Source of the DNA: Tianweitania aestuarii
Lineage (GTDB): Bacteria > Pseudomonadota > Alphaproteobacteria > Rhizobiales > Rhizobiaceae
Length of the DNA: 64,000 bases
Assembly: GCF_018457165.1 (NCBI RefSeq)
Contig: NZ_JAFMNX010000001.1
Span: 434,001 to 498,000, forward strand
Reading direction: 5' to 3'
A model generated the notes under the pieces. That model was not told the origin of the DNA and ran no database searches. It worked only from the letters and a program-made list of their open reading frames with translations. Position numbers and translations under genes: made by a program. Of this stretch, positions 29,757 through 40,613 are shown piece after piece (position 1 is the first letter of the stretch; each line of letters starts with the position of its first letter).

Positions 29757-32700
29757 ATGTCCGACACGCCCCAGACGCTCGATTACTCCAAGACCCTTTA
29801 TCTGCCGCAGACCGATTTCCCCATGCGCGCCGGCCTGCCGGACAAGGAGCCGCAGATCGTCCAGCGCTGGCAGGACATGGACCTCTACGCCAAGCTGCGC
29901 GAAAGCGGTGCCGGACGTCCGAAATACGTGCTGCATGATGGTCCGCCCTATGCCAACGGCAACATCCATATCGGTCATGCGCTGAACAAGATCCTGAAGG
30001 ACGTCATCACGCGCTCCTTCCAGATGCGCGGCTACGATTCCAATTATGTTCCGGGCTGGGACTGCCACGGCCTGCCGATCGAATGGAAGATCGAGGAGCA
30101 GTATCGCGCCAAGGGTCTCGACAAGGATCAGGTCGAAATCAACGAGTTCCGCAAGGAGTGCCGCGACTTCGCCGCCAGCTGGATCGGCGTTCAGGGTGCG
30201 GAGTTCCAGCGCCTGGGCGTCGTTGGCGACTTCAAAAACCCCTACACCACGATGAACTTCCACGCCGAAGCGCGCATCGCCGGCGAGCTTCTGAAGTTCG
30301 CGATGTCCGACCAGCTGTATCGCGGCTCCAAGCCGGTGATGTGGTCGGTCGTGGAACGCACCGCACTCGCGGAAGCCGAGGTCGAATACCACGACTACGA
30401 GAGCGACACGATCTGGGTGAAGTTCCCGATCGCAACCGAGTCCAGGGCTCACGATCAGGCCATCGCAGAGATCAAGCAGGATCTTGCGCGGCGTGACGGC
30501 GAGGATTTCGGCGTCGAACAGCTGGAAGGCTTCGTTGCCGAACAGAGCCTTGCCGATGCCGCAGTGGTTATCTGGACAACGACGCCATGGACCATCCCCG
30601 GCAACCGCGCGGTCGCCTATTCCGACCGGGTCGAGTACGGCCTTTACGAAGTTGCTGCGGTCGAGAACGATTTCGGGCCGCGCGTTGGCGAAAAGCTGGT
30701 CTTCGCCAAGAAGCTCGCTGAGGATTCGGCTACCAAGGCCAAGCTGACGCTGAATCTCGTGCGCGACATCGCAGCCTCAGAATTGGCGGGCATGCAGCTT
30801 TCGCATCCCCTGAAGGGGTTCGGCGGCGGTTATGCGTTCACCGTCCCAATGGTGGCCGGCGACCACGTTACCGATGATGCCGGCACCGGCTTCGTTCACA
30901 CCGCGCCGAGCCACGGCCGCGAAGACTTTGACGCCTGGATGGACGCAGCCCCGTCGCTGCGCCAGCGCGGCATCGACACAACCATCCCTTTTACCGTGGA
31001 TGATGCCGGCTATTTCACCAAGGACGCGCCGGGCTTCGGACCGGATCGCGAAGGCGGTCCTGCGCGCGTCATCGACGACAACGGCAAGAAGGGCGACGCC
31101 AACAAGGCGGTCATCGAAGCGCTGATCGCGGCCGATGCGCTGTTTGCGCGCGGCCGTCTCAAGCATTCTTATCCGCATTCCTGGCGCTCCAAGAAGCCGG
31201 TGATCTTCCGCAACACGCCGCAATGGTTCGCCCATATGGACAAGGAACTGAACGGCTACGGTTTGTCCGACGGTGTGCAGCCGCAGGGAACCGATACGCT
31301 GCGGTCCCGCGCGCTCGCTGCCATCGATGCGACCCGCTTCGTGCCGGAGCAGGGGCAAACGCGCCTGCGCGCCATGATCGCCGATCGCCCGGACTGGGTT
31401 CTGTCGCGCCAGCGCGCCTGGGGCGTGCCGATCTGCGTGTTCGTGGATGAAGACGGCAACGTTCTCAAGGACGAGGGCGTCAATGCCCGCATCCTCGAAG
31501 CCTTCGAAGCCGAAGGTGCTGATGCCTGGTTTGCGCAAGGTGCGCGCGAGCGCTTCCTCGGAGCGCGCGCCGGCGAGCCGTGGAAAATGGTCCGCGACAT
31601 TCTGGATGTCTGGTTCGACTCGGGCTCTACCCACACCTTCACGCTGGAAGATCGTCCCGACCTGAAATGGCCGGCCGACGTTTATCTCGAAGGCTCGGAC
31701 CAGCATCGTGGGTGGTTCCATTCCTCGCTTCTGGAAAGCTGCGGCACGCGCGGCCGTGCGCCCTACAACGCCGTCGTCACCCATGGCTTCACCATGGACG
31801 AAGACGGTCGCAAGATGTCGAAGTCGCTCGGCAACACGGTTGTGCCGCAGGATGTCATGAAGCAGTCCGGCGCCGATATTCTGCGCCTGTGGGTCATGAC
31901 CACCGATTACTGGGAAGACCAGCGCCTCGGCAAGAACGTGCTGCAAACCAACATCGACGCCTATCGCAAGATGCGCAACACCATCCGCTGGATGCTGGGC
32001 ACGCTCGCGCATGACAATGGCGAAGATGTTGCTCTGGCCGACATGCCCGAACTTGAGCGGCTCATGCTGCACCGGCTGTCGGAACTCGATGAACTCGTGC
32101 GCAAGGGCTATGACGACTTCGAGTTCAAGCGCATCACGCGTGCGCTGATCGACTTCATGGTGGTGGAGCTTTCGGCTTTCTACTTCGACATCCGCAAGGA
32201 CGCGCTGTACTGCGACGCGCCATCGAGCATGCGCCGCAAGGCCTCGCTCGTTGTTGTACGCCACCTCTTCAACTGCGTCGTGAAGTGGCTTGCGCCCATG
32301 CTGCCCTTCACCACAGAAGAAGCCTGGCGCGACCGCAACCCGGATGCCGTATCGGTTCATCTCGAGCAGTTCCCGGAGGTGCCGGCTGAGTGGCGCGACG
32401 ATGCCCTTGCTGCCAAGTGGCGCAAGGTTCGTCAGGTCCGCAAGGTCGTGACGGCCGCCCTCGAAATCGAGCGCGCCAAGAAGGCGATCGGCTCGTCGCT
32501 CGAAGCGGCACCCTTCGTCCACATCACGGATGCGGAACTGGCAAAGGCCGTGGCCGATGTTGATCTCTCTGAGATCGCCATCACGTCAGGCCTCACCGTC
32601 TCGACGCAAGCAGCACCCGAGGGTGCCTATACGCTCGATGAAGTGGCCGGTGTTGCCGTGGTTCCGGCACTTGCGGACGGCACCAAATGCGCGCGCTCCT

Positions 32701-32801
32701 GGCGCTACACGGATGATGTCGGCAGCGATCCGGCCTATCCGGACGTGTCGGCGCGCGATGCGGCTGCCTTGCACGAGTTGAAGGCGCTCGGCCGTATCTG
32801 A
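29757..32801 (+). CDS. ileS: Isoleucyl-tRNA synthetase
   Basis: IleRS (1014 aa) charges tRNA-Ile. The class I HIGH motif is [17 protein letters not shown] and the KMSKS motif is [11 protein letters not shown]. The editing CP1 domain is present ([34 protein letters not shown]), as is [10 protein letters not shown] with [16 protein letters not shown]. The anticodon domain follows with [13 protein letters not shown]. The length agrees with alphaproteobacterial IleRS. It lies 3' of ribF with two genes between, a variation on the common ribF-ileS order. A hairpin follows. Confidence 0.97.
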   Translation: MSDTPQTLDYSKTLYLPQTDFPMRAGLPDKEPQIVQRWQDMDLYAKLRESGAGRPKYVLHDGPPYANGNIHIGHALNKILKDVITRSFQMRGYDSNYVPGWDCHGLPIEWKIEEQYRAKGLDKDQVEINEFRKECRDFAASWIGVQGAEFQRLGVVGDFKNPYTTMNFHAEARIAGELLKFAMSDQLYRGSKPVMWSVVERTALAEAEVEYHDYESDTIWVKFPIATESRAHDQAIAEIKQDLARRDGEDFGVEQLEGFVAEQSLADAAVVIWTTTPWTIPGNRAVAYSDRVEYGLYEVAAVENDFGPRVGEKLVFAKKLAEDSATKAKLTLNLVRDIAASELAGMQLSHPLKGFGGGYAFTVPMVAGDHVTDDAGTGFVHTAPSHGREDFDAWMDAAPSLRQRGIDTTIPFTVDDAGYFTKDAPGFGPDREGGPARVIDDNGKKGDANKAVIEALIAADALFARGRLKHSYPHSWRSKKPVIFRNTPQWFAHMDKELNGYGLSDGVQPQGTDTLRSRALAAIDATRFVPEQGQTRLRAMIADRPDWVLSRQRAWGVPICVFVDEDGNVLKDEGVNARILEAFEAEGADAWFAQGARERFLGARAGEPWKMVRDILDVWFDSGSTHTFTLEDRPDLKWPADVYLEGSDQHRGWFHSSLLESCGTRGRAPYNAVVTHGFTMDEDGRKMSKSLGNTVVPQDVMKQSGADILRLWVMTTDYWEDQRLGKNVLQTNIDAYRKMRNTIRWMLGTLAHDNGEDVALADMPELERLMLHRLSELDELVRKGYDDFEFKRITRALIDFMVVELSAFYFDIRKDALYCDAPSSMRRKASLVVVRHLFNCVVKWLAPMLPFTTEEAWRDRNPDAVSVHLEQFPEVPAEWRDDALAAKWRKVRQVRKVVTAALEIERAKKAIGSSLEAAPFVHITDAELAKAVADVDLSEIAITSGLTVSTQAAPEGAYTLDEVAGVAVVPALADGTKCARSWRYTDDVGSDPAYPDVSARDAAALHELKALGRI

Positions 32802-32827
32802 CCTATCTCACGGATACGTGGCGGTGA

Positions 32828-32848
32828 AGCAACGCGCATTGCGTTGCT
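32828..32848 (+). terminator. Hairpin downstream of ileS
   Basis: AGCAACGC (32828-32835) and GCGTTGCT (32841-32848) form a perfect 8-bp stem with a 5-nt loop, 27 bp after the ileS stop. The U tract is weak, so it may act with Rho or as an mRNA end stabiliser. Confidence 0.45.
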
Positions 32849-33010
32849 CTCCGTCGCGCTTTCCTTTATGGCAACCATGCCTTGTTGTCGCCGGATTCCG
32901 CCGCGATGCAGGGCGATCCGCGGCTTGGGGAGCCGTGTCCGGTCCATGCCGGAAGAACTGCGTCTTCGATGCGGTTCGGTTTGATTGGTGATGAAGGGCG
33001 AAGCGACGAT

Positions 33011-33691
33011 ATGACAGGCTTCTCGGCAAGGCGTGCTGCAATTGTTGCGCCGGTTCTTTTCGCCAGCGCTTTGGCCGCCGGCTGCATGTCCTCGCCAACC
33101 TATGGCACGGACAAGACGGCCAACGAGCAGTTGGTCGACGACGTGTCGGGCATGTTTGCGCTCGGTCTCGGCGAAAAGCGCGAAAAGATCGACTACAAGC
33201 CGCGTCCCGATCTCGTACGGCCGACCAGCAATACCCTTCCTGCTCCGCAGCAAAGCGTTGCTTCCGCCGAAAACGGCGCTTGGCCGGAATCGCCCGAACA
33301 GCGCCGCGCGCGCATTCGCGCCGATGCTACGGCCAATCAGAACAACCCGAACTACCGTCCCGAAGTGGTGCCGGATGTCGATCCGAGCGCACGCGCACGC
33401 CAGCCGGTGCAGGTGAATGCCCGCTTGGCCGAGCGTCCGATGAACGGTCTGGAGCCCGGCGCGCGCAGCCAGCGAGATGAAGTCCGTCGCCGCGTGGCCG
33501 AACAGCGTCAGGGTAGCCCCACGAGCCGCAAATATCTCAGCGAGCCGCCGATCACCTATCGCCAGCCGGCCGCAAGCGCTGAAACCAACGATATCGGTGA
33601 AGACGAGGCCGTGAAGGAGCGTCGCGCCAAGGCTGCTGCACGGTCGGCGCCGGGTAGCGGTGGCGCGAAAAGCTGGATCCCCTGGCTTTAA
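33011..33691 (+). CDS. Predicted lipoprotein of unknown function
   Basis: From ATG 33011 the protein is 226 aa. It starts with a lipoprotein signal, MTGFSARRAAIVAPVLF then ALAAGCMSS, where the Cys would be lipidated. The mature part is polar and probably disordered, rich in Arg, Pro, Gln and Asn (NQNNPNYRPEVVPDVDPSAR). The C-terminus ends GAKSWIPWL. Longer starts at 32882 or 32969 put the signal too far inside. I do not recognise a domain. Its stop codon overlaps the tadA stop inside TTAA. Confidence 0.75.
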   Translation: MTGFSARRAAIVAPVLFASALAAGCMSSPTYGTDKTANEQLVDDVSGMFALGLGEKREKIDYKPRPDLVRPTSNTLPAPQQSVASAENGAWPESPEQRRARIRADATANQNNPNYRPEVVPDVDPSARARQPVQVNARLAERPMNGLEPGARSQRDEVRRRVAEQRQGSPTSRKYLSEPPITYRQPAASAETNDIGEDEAVKERRAKAAARSAPGSGGAKSWIPWL

Positions 33692-34140
33692 ACGTCGCGC
33701 TTCCCGCCAAAGAAGCGCCGCAGGAGATCTGCCGAGCGCGTTTCGCCTAGTCCCGAATAGGTATCCGGCACATGATGGCAGGTCGGCTGCGTGAAAAAGC
33801 GGCCGCCATGCTCCACTCCGCCGCCTTTGGGATCTGACGCCCCGTAATAAAGGCGCCGCAGCCGGGCAAAGGAAATGGCGCCCGCGCACATGGCGCAAGG
33901 CTCGAGCGTGACGTAAAGGTCGAGGCCTGTCAGTCGCTCCTGGCCAAGTTTTTCGCAGGCACCGCGGATCGCCACGATCTCGGCATGGGCGGTCGGATCG
34001 TTGCGCAAGCGCGTTTCGTTGCCGCCAACAGACACAACTGCGCCGTTTCGCACAAGAACGGCGCCAACGGGCACTTCGCCTCGGGCTGCCGCCAGTTCGG
34101 CCTGTTCAAAGGCGATGGACATGAAATCCGGCTGCGTCAT
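33688..34140 (-). CDS. tadA: tRNA-specific adenosine deaminase
   Basis: TadA (150 aa) converts adenosine 34 of tRNA-Arg(ACG) to inosine. The zinc deaminase motifs are intact: TAHAEIVAIR (His and catalytic Glu) and TLEPCAMCAGAI (two Cys). The C-terminal region YYGASDPKGGGVEHG and the usual short tail fit the family. I use ATG 34140 (MTQPDFMSIAFEQAE); ATG 34143 and 34173 are possible because no ribosome site decides. It is divergent from rluB, as is common in this order. Confidence 0.93.
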   Translation of the reverse strand: MTQPDFMSIAFEQAELAAARGEVPVGAVLVRNGAVVSVGGNETRLRNDPTAHAEIVAIRGACEKLGQERLTGLDLYVTLEPCAMCAGAISFARLRRLYYGASDPKGGGVEHGGRFFTQPTCHHVPDTYSGLGETRSADLLRRFFGGKRDV

Positions 34141-34215
34141 CATCGTATCCGCGCTATAGAACTCGCCACGCATAGGCGAAGCGGGTATTTATCCGCCGAA
34201 CACGACGAAGGCCAC

Positions 34216-36210
34216 ATGGACGACGACCGCAAAAAACCTTTCAAGCCCGGCAACAGCCGTCCGGGTGCCCGCGCTGACCGTGATGGTCCGCGCAACGACA
34301 AGCCCCGCTTCGACAAACCGCATGGCGACCGGCCGCGCGGTGATCGCCCAAGCGGCGACCGCCCGTTCGGCGAACGCAAATCCTTCGGCGAGCGCAAGTC
34401 GTTTGGCGACAAGCCGTCCTTCGGCGACAAGAAGTCGTTCGGTGATCGCAAGCCGCGCGAGGGGGACGCGCCGCCGCGTCGGCGTGTTGTTGAAGCGGAA
34501 GATCCGACCAATGGCGAGCGTATCGCCAAGCGTTTGGCGCGCGCCGGCATTTCGTCGCGTCGTGATGCCGAAGCGCTGATCGCCGACGGCCGCATTAAGG
34601 TCAACGGCGTGGTGCTGGACAGCCCGGCGCGCAATGTCACCGCCAATGATCGCATCGAACTCGACAACCGGCCGATCCCGGAAATCGAGCGCACGCGGCT
34701 GTTCCTGTTCCACAAGCCCGGCGGCGTCGTCACCACGAACAAGGATCCGGAAGGCCGTCGCACCGTGTTCGACGTTCTGCCTGCCGATCTGCCCCGCCTG
34801 ATGACGGTCGGCCGCCTCGACATCAACACCGAAGGCCTCTTGCTCCTCACCAACGATGGCGGCCTGGCGCGCGTGCTCGAACTGCCGGCCACCGGCTGGC
34901 TGCGCCGCTACCGTGTGCGCGTTCACGGCACGGTGGACGAAGCCAGGCTTGCCGAGCTGAAGAACGGCATCGCGGTTGATGGCGTGTTTTATGGCTCGAT
35001 CGAAGCAACGCTTGATCGCCAGCAGGGCACCAATGCCTGGCTGACGCTCGCCTTGCGCGAAGGCAAGAACCGCGAAGTCAAGAATGTGCTCGGCGCACTC
35101 GGCCTCGATGTGACCCGCCTGATCCGCATTTCTTATGGTCCGTTTCAGCTCGGCGAACTGCCGGAAGGCCAGGTGCAGGAACTGAAGGGCCGGTATCTCA
35201 GAGACCAGCTGGGCGAACGCCTGATGGCCGAATCCGGCGCAGTGTTCGATCTGCCTGATCGCGATGCGCCGGCACCGGCGCGTACGGAAGAACCGCAGCG
35301 CGAACGTCGCAGCGAAGTGACGCCCAACCGCAAGCGCGAGCGGGAAGACCACCGCACCGACATGCTCGACCGGCTGCAAACCAAGCCCGCCGGGCGCTTT
35401 GGCGACAAGCCCGCCGGTCGCTTTGGCGACAAACCAGCTGGTCGCTTCGGCGACAAGCCGGCGGGACGGTTCGGCGATAAGCCGGGCGGCTTCAAGCCGG
35501 GTGGTGCAGGGCCCCGCGGCAAGCGCGAAGAAGAACGCGCTCCACCGCCGCCGCGCCGCAATGCCAATGTCTGGATGGCGCCGGGCGCGCGTCCAAGAAG
35601 CGACAAGAAGGTTGAAGCGGAAGCGGCAGAACGTGCAGCCCGTGAGGAAGCGCGCGCACCGCGCTCGCGCCCATCATCGGACCGGCCTTTCCGCGACAAT
35701 GCCGGTGGCGGCGACAACCGCGGCTTCCGTCCGCGCGGCGAGAGGCAAGAGGGTGGTGAGCGCACGTTCCGCGCCCGTCCGGCGGAAGGTCGTCCTTTCG
35801 TGAAGCGTGACCGGCCGGAAGGTGGTGACCGCCGTGAAACCAAGGGCGGCGAAGAGCGCAGCTTCAAGCCGCGCGGCGATCGTCCGGACAATGGCGGCAA
35901 GTCATACCGGCCGCGCTCCGCCGAAGGAGCGCTTTACGCCAAGCGCGAACGGCCGGAAGGTCGCAGCGACGACCGGGCTCAGCGTCCTGCAGGCGACAAG
36001 CCTTTCGCAAAGAAGCCGTTCGGCGACAAGCGTCCGTTCAACAAGGATCGTCCATCGGGCGGTGACAGGCCGGAAGGTCGCTCGTTCAAGCCACGAAGCG
36101 AGAACGGTCCTCGCACCGGTGGCGAGAACCGCGGCAATGACGGTCCGAAACGTGGTGGACCCGGCGGCGGCCCGAGGAGCGGCGGAAGAAATGCGGATCG
36201 TCGGCGGTGA
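34216..36210 (+). CDS. rluB: 23S rRNA pseudouridine synthase B with very long low-complexity tails
   Basis: The catalytic core is a standard RsuA/RluB enzyme: an S4 RNA-binding domain from about residue 98 (RIAKRLARAGISSRRDAEALI) and a pseudouridine synthase domain with GRLDINTEGLLLLTNDG (199-215; Asp202 catalytic) and REGKNREVKNVLGALGLDV. Start ATG 34216 follows GAAGG. Outside the core the protein is basic and disordered: an N-terminal stretch with SFGE/SFGD units and about 265 C-terminal residues rich in Arg, Gly, Asp, Lys and Pro, including four tandem copies of KPAGRFGD (390-421). Total 664 aa, against about 290 for E. coli RluB. The tails probably bind RNA or ribosome. It overlaps rsmD by 20 bp. 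Confidence 0.93.
   Translation: MDDDRKKPFKPGNSRPGARADRDGPRNDKPRFDKPHGDRPRGDRPSGDRPFGERKSFGERKSFGDKPSFGDKKSFGDRKPREGDAPPRRRVVEAEDPTNGERIAKRLARAGISSRRDAEALIADGRIKVNGVVLDSPARNVTANDRIELDNRPIPEIERTRLFLFHKPGGVVTTNKDPEGRRTVFDVLPADLPRLMTVGRLDINTEGLLLLTNDGGLARVLELPATGWLRRYRVRVHGTVDEARLAELKNGIAVDGVFYGSIEATLDRQQGTNAWLTLALREGKNREVKNVLGALGLDVTRLIRISYGPFQLGELPEGQVQELKGRYLRDQLGERLMAESGAVFDLPDRDAPAPARTEEPQRERRSEVTPNRKREREDHRTDMLDRLQTKPAGRFGDKPAGRFGDKPAGRFGDKPAGRFGDKPGGFKPGGAGPRGKREEERAPPPPRRNANVWMAPGARPRSDKKVEAEAAERAAREEARAPRSRPSSDRPFRDNAGGGDNRGFRPRGERQEGGERTFRARPAEGRPFVKRDRPEGGDRRETKGGEERSFKPRGDRPDNGGKSYRPRSAEGALYAKRERPEGRSDDRAQRPAGDKPFAKKPFGDKRPFNKDRPSGGDRPEGRSFKPRSENGPRTGGENRGNDGPKRGGPGGGPRSGGRNADRRR
35383..35478 (+). 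repeat. Four 24-bp in-frame tandem repeats in rluB
   Basis: Four consecutive 24-bp units each encode KPAGRFGD. The DNA copies differ at third codon positions while the peptide is unchanged, so the peptide repeat seems selected rather than a recent duplication. Confidence 0.9.
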
Positions 36211-36745
36211 GCTGCGCGGGCGCGCGCTTGCCACGCCCCGCACGCACTCCATTCGCCCCACGACGGACCGCACCCGCGAAGCGGTCTTCAACGTGCTTGC
36301 GCATCGCTTTCCCGATGCGCTCGAGAACCGGCGCGTGCTCGACCTGTTTGCAGGAACGGGCGCGCTCGGGCTTGAAGCGGTGTCGCGCGGCGCTGCAAGC
36401 GCGGTCTTCATCGAGGAAGGCGCGGAAGGGCGCGGTCTGATCCGCGAGAATGTGGAAGCCTTTGGTTTGCAGGGGCGCACAAGGATCTTTCGCCGCGACG
36501 CAACCTCGCTTGGTCCCATCGGCACCTTGCAGCCGTTCGGCCTTGTTTTCGCCGATCCGCCTTACAACAAGCAGCTCGGCGAAGCAGCACTCCTTTCGGC
36601 TTTGAAGGGCGGCTGGCTTGAGCCCGATGTTTTGTGCGTGGTGGAAGAAAGTGCGGCAGCACCGTTCGATCTGCCTCAAGGCTTCGTGACCGAAGACGAG
36701 CGAAGCTACGGCGAAACGATCATCCGTTTCATTCGCCGCGCCTGA
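36191..36745 (+). CDS. rsmD: 16S rRNA (guanine-966-N2)-methyltransferase
   Basis: RsmD (184 aa) starts [11 protein letters not shown] at ATG 36191, inside the last 20 bp of rluB, after a GGCGGAAGA stretch. It has the family blocks [18 protein letters not shown], the SAM-binding [20 protein letters not shown] and the catalytic FADPPYNK. The frame is open far upstream in rluB, which is shadow sequence. It is translationally coupled to rluB; both modify rRNA. Confidence 0.95.
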   Translation: MRIVGGELRGRALATPRTHSIRPTTDRTREAVFNVLAHRFPDALENRRVLDLFAGTGALGLEAVSRGAASAVFIEEGAEGRGLIRENVEAFGLQGRTRIFRRDATSLGPIGTLQPFGLVFADPPYNKQLGEAALLSALKGGWLEPDVLCVVEESAAAPFDLPQGFVTEDERSYGETIIRFIRRA

Positions 36746-36842
36746 CTTTGGCCGCTTTCGCCTGACGTGTAGCGTGCTTGGAATTCTTCAGCGAACCCTT
36801 TACCGGGATTCGCGCAGTCTGCATTCGGAAGCGAGGGGCGGC

Positions 36843-38261
36843 ATGGCGTTGCGCAAACTGGCATCGAACTGGGGCGGGGCGCTTGTGCTCGGCCTGTGTG
36901 TGGCGGGACCTGTTCCTGCGGCTTTGGCGCAGGAAAAGCCGGCTGCAACAGCCATGGAAAACGCAGCCACTGCGGCGGCTGAAAACAAGGTTGAGACCTT
37001 CACGCTGGCGAACGGCCTTCAGGTTGTGGTGATCCCCGATCGTCGCGCGCCGGTTGTCTCTCACATGCTGTGGTACAAGATCGGCAGCGCCGATGAAGCG
37101 CCCGGCAAGTCCGGCATCGCCCACTTCTTCGAGCATCTGATGTTCAAGGGTACGTCGAACCATCCGGCCGGCGAGTTCTCAGCGGCGGTGGCCGCGATCG
37201 GCGGCTCGGAAAACGCCTTCACCTCTTATGACTACACCGCATATTTCCAGCAGGTGTCGCCGGACGCTCTCGAAACGATGATGAGCTTCGAGGCCGATCG
37301 CATGCGCAACCTCGTTCTGACGGATGACGTGATCGGGCCGGAGCGCAATGTCGTTCTGGAAGAGCGTCGTTTGCGCATCGAAGGCGATCCAAGCGCGCTG
37401 CTTCAGGAAGAAATGTCGGCAACGCTCTACCAGAACCATCCCTACCGCATCCCCGTGATCGGCTGGATGCAGGAAATGGAAGAGCTCAACCGCGCCGACG
37501 CGATCGACTTCTACAACCGCTATTATGCGCCCAACAACGCCGTGCTGGTCGTAGCCGGCGATGTGGATGTCGAAGGCGTGAAGGCTCTGGCCGAAAAGAC
37601 CTATGGCAAGGTCGAGCGCGGTCCGGATTTGCCGCCGCGTATCCGTCCGCAGGAACCGGAACAGAACACGGCGCGCACCGTCACGATGTCCGATCCGCGC
37701 GTGACGATCCCGAGCTATCAGAAATCCTGGGTCGTGCCATCTTATGGCAGCGCCAGGAAGGAGCCAGGACAGGCCGAAGCGCTTGATCTTCTCGCCGAGG
37801 TGCTCGGCGGCGGCGCGCGCAGCCGGCTTTATCAGGCGCTTGTCGTGAAGGAGAAGCTAGCGGCTTCCGTCGGCTCCTATTACCAGGGCACGGCGCTCGA
37901 TGCGTCGAGCTTCACCGTTTACGGCTCGCCGATCGGCGACACCAAGCTCGAGACACTGGAAAAGGCCGTCGACGATGAGATCGCCCGTCTCGTGAAGGAC
38001 GGCATCGGCGATCAGGAACTGGAGCGGGCCAAGAACCGCCTCGTGCGCGGCCTGATCTTTGCGCGTGACAACCAGTCCGGAATGGCGCGGATCTATGGTT
38101 CGGCGCTGACCACCGGCAGCGAGATCAAGGACATTCAGGAATGGCCTGATCGCATCAAGGCGCTGACCGCGGCTGATGTTCAGCGCGCTGCAGAGGAGTT
38201 CCTCAACCAGAAGCGTGCTGTCAGCAGCTACCTGCTGCCTGCCGGGGAGGAGAAGTCGTGA
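36843..38261 (+). CDS. M16 family zinc metalloprotease, catalytic subunit
   Basis: The protein (472 aa from ATG 36843, after AGGGGCGG) has a signal peptide ([17 protein letters not shown]) and the inverted zinc motif HFFEH at residues 94-98 with the catalytic Glu97. The distal metal-ligand region is present in [12 protein letters not shown]. It ends with the second M16 lobe ([15 protein letters not shown]). It overlaps the next M16 gene by 4 bp (GTGA). Periplasmic PqqL/processing-peptidase-like pairs usually degrade or process peptides; the substrate is unknown. Confidence 0.9.
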   Translation: MALRKLASNWGGALVLGLCVAGPVPAALAQEKPAATAMENAATAAAENKVETFTLANGLQVVVIPDRRAPVVSHMLWYKIGSADEAPGKSGIAHFFEHLMFKGTSNHPAGEFSAAVAAIGGSENAFTSYDYTAYFQQVSPDALETMMSFEADRMRNLVLTDDVIGPERNVVLEERRLRIEGDPSALLQEEMSATLYQNHPYRIPVIGWMQEMEELNRADAIDFYNRYYAPNNAVLVVAGDVDVEGVKALAEKTYGKVERGPDLPPRIRPQEPEQNTARTVTMSDPRVTIPSYQKSWVVPSYGSARKEPGQAEALDLLAEVLGGGARSRLYQALVVKEKLAASVGSYYQGTALDASSFTVYGSPIGDTKLETLEKAVDDEIARLVKDGIGDQELERAKNRLVRGLIFARDNQSGMARIYGSALTTGSEIKDIQEWPDRIKALTAADVQRAAEEFLNQKRAVSSYLLPAGEEKS

Positions 38262-39724
38262 ACCGCTTTCGTGAAATGATGGTTTTTCCCACCATGGCCC
38301 GTTTGAAGCTCGCTTTCGTCACCACCGTACTGGCTTTCCTGCTCTTGGCGATGCAGCCGCTGATGGCGCATGCCGCGGTGAAGATCCAGAAGGTGACAAG
38401 CCAATCCGGTGTGACCGCCTGGCTGGTGGAAGACTATTCTGTGCCGATCGTGTCCATGCGCTTTGCCTTCAAGGGCGGTTCCGTGCAGGACCCCGTCGGC
38501 AAGGAAGGCCTGGCAACTCTGATGTCCGGCCTGTTCGACGAAGGCGCGGGCGATCTCGATCGCGACGCCTATCAGGACCGCCTGGACGATTCCGGCGCCG
38601 AGATCAGCTTCTCCTCGACCAGCGATGAGATCTACGGCTCGTTCCGCGCGATCCAGGAAGATCTGGACGAAGGCGTGGATCTGCTCGCGCTCGCCGTGCA
38701 GAAGCCGCGCTTCGATCCCGAGCCGGTTGAACGCATCCGCTCGCAGCTGCTGGCCGGCATCACCGCGCGTTCTCGTGATCCGCAAGAACAGGCCAAGATC
38801 GCCTGGAGCCGCGCCGTGTATGGTTCGCACCCCTATGCTCGCCAGGAAGATGGCGGTACGCAGAGCCTGACGGGTCTGACGCGCGACGACCTCGTCGCCA
38901 TGCACAAGGCGCAGTTTGCGCGCGACAATCTCGTTGTCAGCGTTGTCGGCGCCATTGATGCGGAAAAGGTCAAGCAGGTTCTCGACGAAGTCTTCGGCCC
39001 GCTGCCCGAACATGCCAAGCTCCGCGACATTCCGCAGGCCGACATGAAGCTCGGGCAGGACATCAAGATCGACTACGACCTGCCGCAAACCAGCATCCAG
39101 CTGGCTTATCCCGGCGTCGACCGCAAGGATCCCGGCTTCTTCGCAGCCTATCTCATGAACGAAGTTCTGGGCGGCGGCACCTTTTCGTCGCGCTTGTTCG
39201 AGGAAGTGCGCGAAAAGCGCGGTCTGGCCTATGGCGTCGGTTCGTCCTTGTCGACGCGCCGTTATTCGTCGGCACTCGCCATCGGCACCGCGACCCGTTC
39301 GGATCGTGCCGATGAGACGCTCGACCTCATCCGCCAGGAAGTGAAGCGGATGGCGGACGAAGGTCCGACGCAGGAAGAACTGGACAAGGCCAAGCGCTAC
39401 ACGATCGGCGCTTATGCCATCAACAATCTCGACAGCTCTGGCTCGATCGCAGCGACGCTGACTCAGATCCAGCTGGAAGATCTCGGCATCGATTACATCG
39501 AGCGCCGCGAAGGGCTGATCGAGGCTGTGACGCTGGACGATGTGAAGGCGCAGGCAAAGCGCTTGCTTGAAGCCCAGCCTGCGATCATGATCGTTGGACC
39601 GGCCAAGGCAGATAAAGCCGCAACGCCGCTAGCTACGCCCTCAACGGCACCTGCGCCGGCTCCCGCTGGCGAGCTGCCGGAGACGCCGGCCGGCAATGAA
39701 GGAAAGACCCAGACCGGAGGGTGA
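38258..39724 (+). CDS. M16 family protein without zinc motif, partner subunit
   Basis: The protein (488 aa) starts with GTG 38258 inside the previous stop. It has a signal sequence ([20 protein letters not shown]). At the place of HxxEH it reads [17 protein letters not shown], so it cannot bind zinc in the usual way. The C-terminal lobe keeps [20 protein letters not shown], the Arg/Tyr-bearing block that completes the active site of the catalytic partner. It is thus the regulatory half of an M16 heterodimer, comparable with the alpha/beta mitochondrial processing peptidase. The tail ([14 protein letters not shown]) is Pro/Ala-rich. Confidence 0.9.
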   Translation: MNRFREMMVFPTMARLKLAFVTTVLAFLLLAMQPLMAHAAVKIQKVTSQSGVTAWLVEDYSVPIVSMRFAFKGGSVQDPVGKEGLATLMSGLFDEGAGDLDRDAYQDRLDDSGAEISFSSTSDEIYGSFRAIQEDLDEGVDLLALAVQKPRFDPEPVERIRSQLLAGITARSRDPQEQAKIAWSRAVYGSHPYARQEDGGTQSLTGLTRDDLVAMHKAQFARDNLVVSVVGAIDAEKVKQVLDEVFGPLPEHAKLRDIPQADMKLGQDIKIDYDLPQTSIQLAYPGVDRKDPGFFAAYLMNEVLGGGTFSSRLFEEVREKRGLAYGVGSSLSTRRYSSALAIGTATRSDRADETLDLIRQEVKRMADEGPTQEELDKAKRYTIGAYAINNLDSSGSIAATLTQIQLEDLGIDYIERREGLIEAVTLDDVKAQAKRLLEAQPAIMIVGPAKADKAATPLATPSTAPAPAPAGELPETPAGNEGKTQTGG

Positions 39725-39725
39725 A

Positions 39726-40613
39726 ATGGCCTTCGATGATGTGGTGGACGTCAGCCAAAGCCAGATAAGGCCGCTGCCGTCGCGAACCGAACCCAGCTTC
39801 GCCGTCGCCTTCGGCGGAGGCGGCGCGCGCGGCCTTGCCCACATCCACGTCATCGAAGCCCTGGACGAACTCGGCATCCGCCCTGTCGCGATTGCCGGCT
39901 CGTCCATCGGCGCCATCATGGGCGCCGCCATGTCGTCCGGATTGAGCGGCCACGACATCCATGACTTCGCCCGCGCAGTTCTGTGCAAGCGCGCAGAACT
40001 GACGCGGCGCATGTGGAGCGCGCGTCCAGGCACCATCGGCGATCTGATGTCGTCGGGTCTGCGGGTCAGCCAGTTCAACATCCAACGCCTTTTGAGCGCT
40101 TTTCTGCCCGAAGGACTGCCCGTCACATTCGAGGATCTGCAGATCCCCTTGAAGGTGACCGCAACCGATTTCTTCAAGCAGGAGCAAGTGGTTATCGAAG
40201 AAGGCGACCTGCATTCGGCCTTATGCGCGTCGGCCGCGATCCCCGCGATCTTCAGTCCCGTTCAACGCGACGGCCGAACCTTGATCGATGGCGGGATCTA
40301 TAATCCCGTGCCCTTCGATTTGGTGGAAGGCCTCGCTGATGTGGTGATCGCCATCGACGTGATCGGTGACCCGATGGAGGACAGGGGGCGGACCTTGAAG
40401 TCGATGGACATGCTGCTTGGCGCCAACCAGATCATGATGCAGGCCATCAACCAGTTGAAGATGAAGCAAAACCCGCCGGCGATCTATTTGCGGCCCGGCA
40501 CGCGCTATCGGGCGCTCGACTTCCTCAAGATCGATCGAGTCCTGGCCGAAACGGTGTCGGTCAAGGATGAACTCAAGCGTGCCGTCGAGACTGCAGTCAA
40601 AGCCGCCGCTTGA
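39726..40613 (+). CDS. Patatin-like phospholipase
   Basis: The protein (295 aa from ATG 39726, with GGAGGG directly upstream) has the oxyanion GGGGARG loop, nucleophile motif AGSSIGA and catalytic Asp in DGGIYNPVP. This is the RssA/patatin type of serine lipase with a Ser-Asp dyad. No signal peptide is visible, so it is probably cytoplasmic or membrane-associated. It follows the M16 pair by one base after their stop, so it may be cotranscribed. The lipid substrate is unknown. Confidence 0.88.
   Translation: MAFDDVVDVSQSQIRPLPSRTEPSFAVAFGGGGARGLAHIHVIEALDELGIRPVAIAGSSIGAIMGAAMSSGLSGHDIHDFARAVLCKRAELTRRMWSARPGTIGDLMSSGLRVSQFNIQRLLSAFLPEGLPVTFEDLQIPLKVTATDFFKQEQVVIEEGDLHSALCASAAIPAIFSPVQRDGRTLIDGGIYNPVPFDLVEGLADVVIAIDVIGDPMEDRGRTLKSMDMLLGANQIMMQAINQLKMKQNPPAIYLRPGTRYRALDFLKIDRVLAETVSVKDELKRAVETAVKAAA

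Noticed and set aside
30777..32522. 581-codon minus-strand open frame
   Set aside because: It is antisense to ileS; His/Arg-rich, no recognisable domain.
34372..34460. Repeated SFGE/SFGD units in rluB considered as a separate mobile repeat
   Set aside because: They are part of the coding low-complexity N-terminus and vary at silent positions.
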